Shown piece by piece: positions 59,481-64,000 of a stretch of DNA of 64,000 nucleotides. The DNA is from Gracilimonas sp965227215 (lineage in GTDB: Bacteria; Bacteroidota; Rhodothermia; Balneolales; Balneolaceae): contig OZ245729.1 of NCBI GenBank assembly GCA_965227215.1, positions 372,001-436,000 on the forward strand, in the 5' to 3' direction. Numbering within the stretch: the stretch's first letter is position 1; every line of letters begins with the position of its first letter. The notes beneath the pieces were generated by a model. The model did no database searches, was not told the DNA's origin, and saw nothing but the letters and a program-made list of their open reading frames with translations. A program made the position numbers and the translations under genes.

Positions 59481-60476
59481 TTATAATTTATTCGGATCAG
59501 CATAACCTTCCTCACGGGCACCGGTTAGGGTAGCCCGAATTGAACGGATGAAATCTAAGCATTGATAGAACAAGTTTTTGAAAAAGGACAGGAAATATTC
59601 ACTTTTCCGGTAACCCAGCTCTTCCAGTTTAGAGCCCGCAGTTCGTTCAACCAATGCAATCTGCCACGGTTTCAATGCCGATTTCCATTCTTCATTTTTA
59701 TGCTTTTGTATGGGCTTAAGCGTTCCCTTTTTCCAGGCTTTCTCACCTTCAGCAAATCCCTTTTCTTCCCGCTTGTAGTACTCCAGCATCTGAGACTGAA
59801 AATCCACTCCCAGAAAATCACAAATCCGTTTCAACATGCCTTCGGAGTCTTCAATCAAATCCTGATAGCGAAGCATCATGTATTGTTCTCTCGGAAGTTG
59901 GCTCTCTAACTGTTGGTGCATCTCCACATATTTACGCCAACGGCGGGTGGTTACATAAACTGAGGGTGAACCAAAATGAGCCTTAATTTCTGACCAGGCA
60001 GCCGCACGGGGATCTCGAAACATCGAAATTATTCTCGCCTTCGGATACGTCTTCAGAATTTCCTGTACCTGCATGATATGCCGGGGTGTCTTCTCCCCAA
60101 CAATGCTTTTTTCCCGCTCCTTACGATATATAGTCAGCTGCATGGTGAAAAGATCAGATGGCTCATTCAGCTCTAACTGTTCGGATAACTTCTGCGCCTT
60201 TTCTTTAATAAGGCCAAGGTCTCTGATTCGGGTTTTTTGATCATACCAAAAATCAAAAAGCTGTTTTTTGAAATCTTTTTTATCTCCACTTTTGGCATAC
60301 TTTAGTTCTAATTCTGAAGAGGAATGAAAGAAATGGGTTTCCGGCGGAATCACAATTTCACTGTGCGAACTAAGCATGCTCTGGAGAAGTGTTGAACCGG
60401 ATCGGCTGGTACCCACGATAAAAAATATCCGATCTTTGGTGTCCTGAAGGTCACTATGTGTGATTCGGGTACTCAA
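59481..60476 (-). CDS. PAPS-dependent sulfotransferase 2
   Basis: 331 residues with the 5'-PSB loop FIVGTSRSGSTLLQSMLSSH (about 19-38), followed by an EIVIPPETHFF helix, and the 3'-PB segment RIISMFRDPRAAAWSEIKAH (about 154-173). A YYKREEKGFAEGEKAWKKG stretch follows, common in glycan-type bacterial sulfotransferases. It differs from the neighbouring sulfotransferase 1 in its loop and middle, so they probably act on different positions. The start is TTG; an upstream ATG is out of frame. It is in the same-strand block 63.3-58.6 kb, 27 bases from the polyol-phosphate transferase gene. Confidence 0.88.
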   Translation of the reverse strand: MSTRITHSDLQDTKDRIFFIVGTSRSGSTLLQSMLSSHSEIVIPPETHFFHSSSELELKYAKSGDKKDFKKQLFDFWYDQKTRIRDLGLIKEKAQKLSEQLELNEPSDLFTMQLTIYRKEREKSIVGEKTPRHIMQVQEILKTYPKARIISMFRDPRAAAWSEIKAHFGSPSVYVTTRRWRKYVEMHQQLESQLPREQYMMLRYQDLIEDSEGMLKRICDFLGVDFQSQMLEYYKREEKGFAEGEKAWKKGTLKPIQKHKNEEWKSALKPWQIALVERTAGSKLEELGYRKSEYFLSFFKNLFYQCLDFIRSIRATLTGAREEGYADPNKL

Positions 60477-60503
60477 ATGCTGACTTTAAAATTCATTTTG
60501 TAC

Positions 60504-61679
60504 TCAGTTTTCTTCTTCAACAAGATCTCGGACAGTTTTCCAGATTCGCTCACAGTTTTTCCCATCGGCTGAAAGCATGTGCTTGTCTAAATATTGTTGG
60601 GCTTTATCGGCACAGCAATCCGGGTTTTCTAACCCCTTTTGAATTTGATCCATCATAGTATCAAAATCCCTTGCTAAAAATCCTCCATTATCCTCAGGAT
60701 CATACTTCCAGATAAACTTAATGGAATCCACTTTTTTCTTTCGGATACCGAACAGGGTTTTGTTCAGCCACATGAACGATTCATCCTTACTTTTTACGGG
60801 ATAAATGTGAACTGTTGGCCGGTGTGTTGCATAAAACAGGTTGGCAATACTACTGAAATTCGTAACCAAAAGGTCGGCTACCTGCAGATCCAGAAAGTTA
60901 TCGGGATGATGATCCTTAAACTTCAGAACGATGTTGTCATACTTTGTTTCCAGGCTTTGGAGAAACTCCAGATAATGATGTTCAAACCGGTACGAGTCGT
61001 GTAGCCGCAGAATTACATTTACCTGCTTTTCATTGAGGTCTGATAGCAACCGGTTAAACAGTTTATCTTCATCTCCCCAGTGCGAAAAAACTTCTCCATA
61101 ATGCCATGTAGGAGCAATAAGCACCGTTTTTCTGTTCACCACATCAAATGGGTAATAGGGCTGTAATTCCTCTTTCGATACATCTTTCTGTAGATAATCG
61201 TGGCTGGCTGAACCCAGGTTCACGCAATTGTCTGGATGGAAACCACTAACTTCGGTGCGGTGCTTAAAGTCTATGGGACCAAAACTGGCCCACTTTATAT
61301 CTGGATTGGTCTCTTTCATGGTACCCCAGGTCAGTCTGATATTTCGGTGCAGCCATTTGAATTCTTCTTCATCGTTGGGACCTTTCCAGCCGTATCCGTG
61401 CCACAGTATCAGTGCTTTGGGGCTTAGTTTCCTGAGCGGAATGTTGTTATCCATTATGGTGATATCAGGGTCAAATCCCTTAACACCTCTGATGAGCGTC
61501 ATCTTGTTGGAGTCGTATAACTCTACATCAATATCCCAAAAATCGAATATTCCTTCCTGCCTGAACTTTTCAGGATCGTCCAGTATTACTTTCACTTCCG
61601 CATCTGTTTCTTCCGTGAGATACTTGGTAAAGCTCAGTAAGTCGGCACCAAAGGTGGTGGCGTAGATCAATACTTTCAT
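60504..61679 (-). CDS. CDP-glycerol glycerophosphotransferase-like (TagB/TagF family) enzyme
   Basis: About 391 residues from the ATG at 61679 (an in-frame TTG at 61697 would add six). GT-B-like fold with an N-terminal half starting MKVLIYATTFGADLLSF and the family motifs in the C-terminal half: VLIAPTWHYGE, VILRLHDSY, then ADLLVTNFSSIANLFY and RPTVHIYP. CDP-glycerol glycerophosphotransferases add glycerol-phosphate or similar polyol-phosphate units to surface polymers. With a CDP-inositol-forming operon 5 kb away, a polyol-phosphate other than glycerol is conceivable, but that is inference. It lies in a same-strand group with the Wzi-like barrel upstream and two sulfotransferases downstream. 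Confidence 0.82.
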   Translation of the reverse strand: MKVLIYATTFGADLLSFTKYLTEETDAEVKVILDDPEKFRQEGIFDFWDIDVELYDSNKMTLIRGVKGFDPDITIMDNNIPLRKLSPKALILWHGYGWKGPNDEEEFKWLHRNIRLTWGTMKETNPDIKWASFGPIDFKHRTEVSGFHPDNCVNLGSASHDYLQKDVSKEELQPYYPFDVVNRKTVLIAPTWHYGEVFSHWGDEDKLFNRLLSDLNEKQVNVILRLHDSYRFEHHYLEFLQSLETKYDNIVLKFKDHHPDNFLDLQVADLLVTNFSSIANLFYATHRPTVHIYPVKSKDESFMWLNKTLFGIRKKKVDSIKFIWKYDPEDNGGFLARDFDTMMDQIQKGLENPDCCADKAQQYLDKHMLSADGKNCERIWKTVRDLVEEEN

Positions 61680-61711
61680 AAATTGATTCTCAGCCAATTG
61701 TACTTAAATTT

Positions 61712-63259
61712 TCAGTTACTGCCATAAAGCCCAAACCTAACACCCGCTTTAAATATTGTTACCAGCCGGCTGCGGGTTATCCCGCTTACATTGTTGTAAT
61801 TTGCAATATGATTATATCCGGTATCCAGTTCAAACCAAAACATGGAGCTGGGTTGATAGAGTACATGTAAACCACCTCGCACCGTATTCTCTTCCTGTCC
61901 GGTTAGAATTACATCGATCACACTGCCATCAGGATATCGTTTGTTAAAATCCTGATTAATTTCCTGTTCCCCTTTGGAGTAGTAAGTAAGGTAAGGCGCC
62001 ACCATAAGCCCCCGAAGGTGTTGATCCAGATAAAACTCAGGATACATTTTAATCTTTAGATAGTCATTGGTTGGCGTTCCGATACCTCTGTTTAAATACA
62101 AATACCGCCCTTCTGCCTGATCAGTATTATATGTTTGATAGGCCACTGCTTCAAATTCGATGTTCAGGTTTACGGCTGCTTTGGGTATTGCGTAACTGAG
62201 TGAGCTTAACAAGGTAAAAGTTATGGGTTCTCCAACATTATCCGTGTGTTCTAGGTCATCTAACAGTAACTGTCCATTCAGTGTAAGGTTTTTGAATTGA
62301 GTCCATAACATTCCGCCCAGCATCAAATTATTCTGGTCGTTTTTAGGATAGTTATCGGAAACGAAAGATGATATAAGAAGTGGATTACTGTATTTCAATG
62401 ATAACCCCGAGTTGGTACCGGAATATAAAATAGACTCAAAGAAAGTTAACCTCAGGTTGGGAAAAGGATGTATATTGATGCGATGCATAGTAATAAACCG
62501 CCTTTTAGCTCCCTCTCTGTATGGATCTCCGACAAATACATCATTTTCTGATATACTGTTCAATTCCCCAAAAATACTCTGGAAAGACACATACTTGCCT
62601 CCAAAGCTAATATTCAGCTGGTCGAAAGAATGAGCATTGGTACTCACAATGGAAGAAGCCTCGCCGAATTTTCCCCAATGGTTTTGAAATCTTCCTAACA
62701 TCACCCGAAGATTGTTGCTTTGATATCCTACATAGGAATCCTCAGCACGTATAAACAGGCGGCGTGCAGCATCGATTCCATCGGGGTCCTGATCGTAGTA
62801 ATAATCGTGACGAAAGGATAGCTGACCAACAAAATCACCTTTTTCCATATACCCTGTAAGCGTAGCCGCAGGATATACATACGGATCCTGATTCAATGGG
62901 TCTGAAACGACGAGTCGTTCGGTATCACTGATCACTGGAGAAACTGATAACTCTGTTCCTATTTCATTGTCATCAGCTTTATTTAACTCCACCCTTTCTT
63001 TTATCAGGTTCAGCCACACCTTTTCATTCTCCGATAATTCATCTTCATTAATCCGGCCTATGGATTGCTTTACCTGACCGTAGGAATAAGGGAGCACGGT
63101 TGGGTCAAGATCAAGCATTTTACCCCGATGCTGTAGTCGTTGGATGTATTCGTAGGTATAGTCAGAAAGAGTCAATATCCTGCTATCCTGCGCATATGCA
63201 CTTACTGCAAGTAAAGAAAGAATTATGGTGAGAAGAGCACCTTTTAAATTGTTGAGCAT
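61712..63259 (-). CDS. Capsule-assembly Wzi-like outer-membrane protein
   Basis: 515 residues with a signal peptide (LLTIILSLLAVSAYAQ) and a helical plug-like N-terminal region (about 25-95, TLSDYTYEYIQRLQHRG) preceding a large beta-barrel. The Wzi-like pattern includes LRVMLGRFQNHWGKFGEASS, LNISFGGKYVSFQS and GLSLKYSNPLLISSFV with alternating strands to the C-terminus (aromatic/hydrophobic end FGLYGSN). Wzi anchors capsular polysaccharide to the outer surface in E. coli; the Bacteroidota relatives are found in exopolysaccharide loci. I chose the ATG at 63259; the upstream in-frame TTG at 63262 would add one residue. It is the first gene of the minus-strand polysaccharide block. Confidence 0.85.
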   Translation of the reverse strand: MLNNLKGALLTIILSLLAVSAYAQDSRILTLSDYTYEYIQRLQHRGKMLDLDPTVLPYSYGQVKQSIGRINEDELSENEKVWLNLIKERVELNKADDNEIGTELSVSPVISDTERLVVSDPLNQDPYVYPAATLTGYMEKGDFVGQLSFRHDYYYDQDPDGIDAARRLFIRAEDSYVGYQSNNLRVMLGRFQNHWGKFGEASSIVSTNAHSFDQLNISFGGKYVSFQSIFGELNSISENDVFVGDPYREGAKRRFITMHRINIHPFPNLRLTFFESILYSGTNSGLSLKYSNPLLISSFVSDNYPKNDQNNLMLGGMLWTQFKNLTLNGQLLLDDLEHTDNVGEPITFTLLSSLSYAIPKAAVNLNIEFEAVAYQTYNTDQAEGRYLYLNRGIGTPTNDYLKIKMYPEFYLDQHLRGLMVAPYLTYYSKGEQEINQDFNKRYPDGSVIDVILTGQEENTVRGGLHVLYQPSSMFWFELDTGYNHIANYNNVSGITRSRLVTIFKAGVRFGLYGSN

Positions 63260-63383
63260 CAAGAAATTTGATAATTAATCTTTTGAACAGACCAAGTTAA
63301 ATCACTCAAGAGTTTTTATGAAATGTAATTTAAACCCAATCTAACGGACAGCTATTAGTTTGAAGATGTACTGATATTGAGGA

Positions 63384-63977
63384 CTAAGCCCGGGCAGCTC
63401 TTTTTCTTAAGCTTTCTAACAATGGCTCAAAACCTTTTTGATTGATTATGCGCTGAAACTGACGATTGTATGATGAAGCAGTTGATACATCATCAATTTC
63501 CATATCTACAATTACCCACTGCCCGTCCTGATATTCCATCTCATAATTAACCGGTGTACGCACATTTTTAAGCTGAGCAAGCGTTTCAACCCGAGCTTCA
63601 TCACCTTCTACCTGAATATCCTGATAGGTGACTTTTGCGCGATATATATCCAGCTTATTCAAAGACTGATCTCTCACGATGGTCGCAAAAAGATCGACGA
63701 ATTCGGTTCTCTTTTCTGTGGAAATGGTATCGTAGGTTTCCTCAAGGGCTTCTTTGGCCATGGCCTCAAAGTTTATCACCCCGTTAATAATCTCTTTCAG
63801 CTGCTGGCGCTGTTCGTCGGTATATTCCGTGCCTTCGGGTCCCACAAGTTCTTTGATTTGCTCATCTCGTTCTTCCAGCAGCGTTCGAATATCTTCAGCT
63901 GTTTGTTGGGCTGTAACTGTAGCCGATAAGATGATACCTAATAGAAAAGTAGTAATGACCGTTTTTAACATATGCAT
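63384..63977 (-). CDS. MlaC-family phospholipid-binding ABC transporter protein
   Basis: 197-residue periplasmic protein with a signal peptide (TVITTFLLGIILSATVTAQ) and an MlaC/Tol-Ttg2D domain: IINGVINFEAMAKEALEETY and TEFVDLFATIVRDQSLNKLD helices, then VEGDEARVETLAQLKN and YQDGQWVIVDMEIDDVS strands, ending SYNRQFQRIINQKGFEPLL. MlaC shuttles phospholipids between inner and outer membranes. It is close to the right edge, so any mlaDEF genes would lie outside the window. It is 121 bases upstream of the Wzi gene on the same strand. Confidence 0.85.
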   Translation of the reverse strand: MHMLKTVITTFLLGIILSATVTAQQTAEDIRTLLEERDEQIKELVGPEGTEYTDEQRQQLKEIINGVINFEAMAKEALEETYDTISTEKRTEFVDLFATIVRDQSLNKLDIYRAKVTYQDIQVEGDEARVETLAQLKNVRTPVNYEMEYQDGQWVIVDMEIDDVSTASSYNRQFQRIINQKGFEPLLESLRKRAARA

Positions 63978-64000
63978 TGTCTGAATCAGTTTGTTATTAA

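Noticed and set aside
1..64000. CRISPR array
   Set aside because: No regularly spaced direct repeats of 25-40 bases with unique spacers; the heptamer repeat at 50707 is a simple tandem repeat.
1..64000. tRNA or rRNA genes
   Set aside because: No cloverleaf with a TTCRANY T-loop or recognisable rRNA sequence was found in the intergenic gaps.

Overview
The window looks like chromosomal DNA of a Bacteroidota-related, marine-type Gram-negative bacterium, most likely a member of Balneolota (Gracilimonas/Balneola-like). This placement is an inference from gene content: many SPI/SPII-exported lipoproteins and beta-barrels, fused isobutyryl-CoA mutase, TrkAH, a LytTR protein, and several start-proximal TAnnTTTG boxes matching the Bacteroidota -7 promoter element. 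No rRNA, tRNA, phage, IS transposase or CRISPR array was recognised. About 42 genes are supported, most in short operons.

Layout. 1-6.6 kb (minus): end-clipped membrane protein, IcmF, an MscS channel and an Ig-like lipoprotein. 6.9-9.9 kb (plus): a COG3014-like/LPP20/LpoB lipoprotein trio. 10-13.1 kb (plus): NAD salvage (pncB, pncA) and a FAD oxidoreductase. 13.2-17.1 kb (minus): beta-barrel plus large lipoprotein. 17.4-20.3 kb (plus): lysS and a LolC/E-type permease. 20.3-24.2 kb: a repeat-rich accessory stretch with small hypothetical genes, a YdjM-like membrane protein and a GxxExxY remnant. 24.2-28.3 kb: alanine dehydrogenase, a large zinc metalloprotease lipoprotein and a small winged-helix-like protein. 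28.5-36.9 kb (plus): a tightly coupled histidine kinase, FecR/Ig protein and 1529-residue PKD-repeat protein. 37-39.9 kb: trkA-trkH. 39.9-48.9 kb (minus): DinB, hydrolase, FAD dehydrogenase, YceI plus intradiol-dioxygenase-like pair, LytTR protein, PAS kinase and an alcohol dehydrogenase. 49-50.4 kb: an AT-rich pair of unknown genes between palindromic repeats. 50.8-53.3 kb: MMPL/RND exporter. 53.7-64 kb: an AttH/CrtC-like secreted protein, an inositol operon (inositol-3-phosphate synthase plus CDP-inositol-forming cytidylyltransferase), a flippase, two sulfotransferases, a CDP-glycerol-transferase-like enzyme, a Wzi-like barrel and an MlaC-like protein.

How the genes fit together. The 54.8-63.3 kb region reads as a cell-surface locus: inositol head-group activation, polysaccharide flipping, sulfation, polyol-phosphate transfer and outer-membrane attachment. 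The 28.5-36.9 kb operon reads as a sensor kinase with two exported adhesion or scaffold-like partners and no response regulator nearby. The least explained pieces are that operon, the AT-rich pair at 49.0-50.4 kb, and several families of small palindromic repeats concentrated around the accessory genes.
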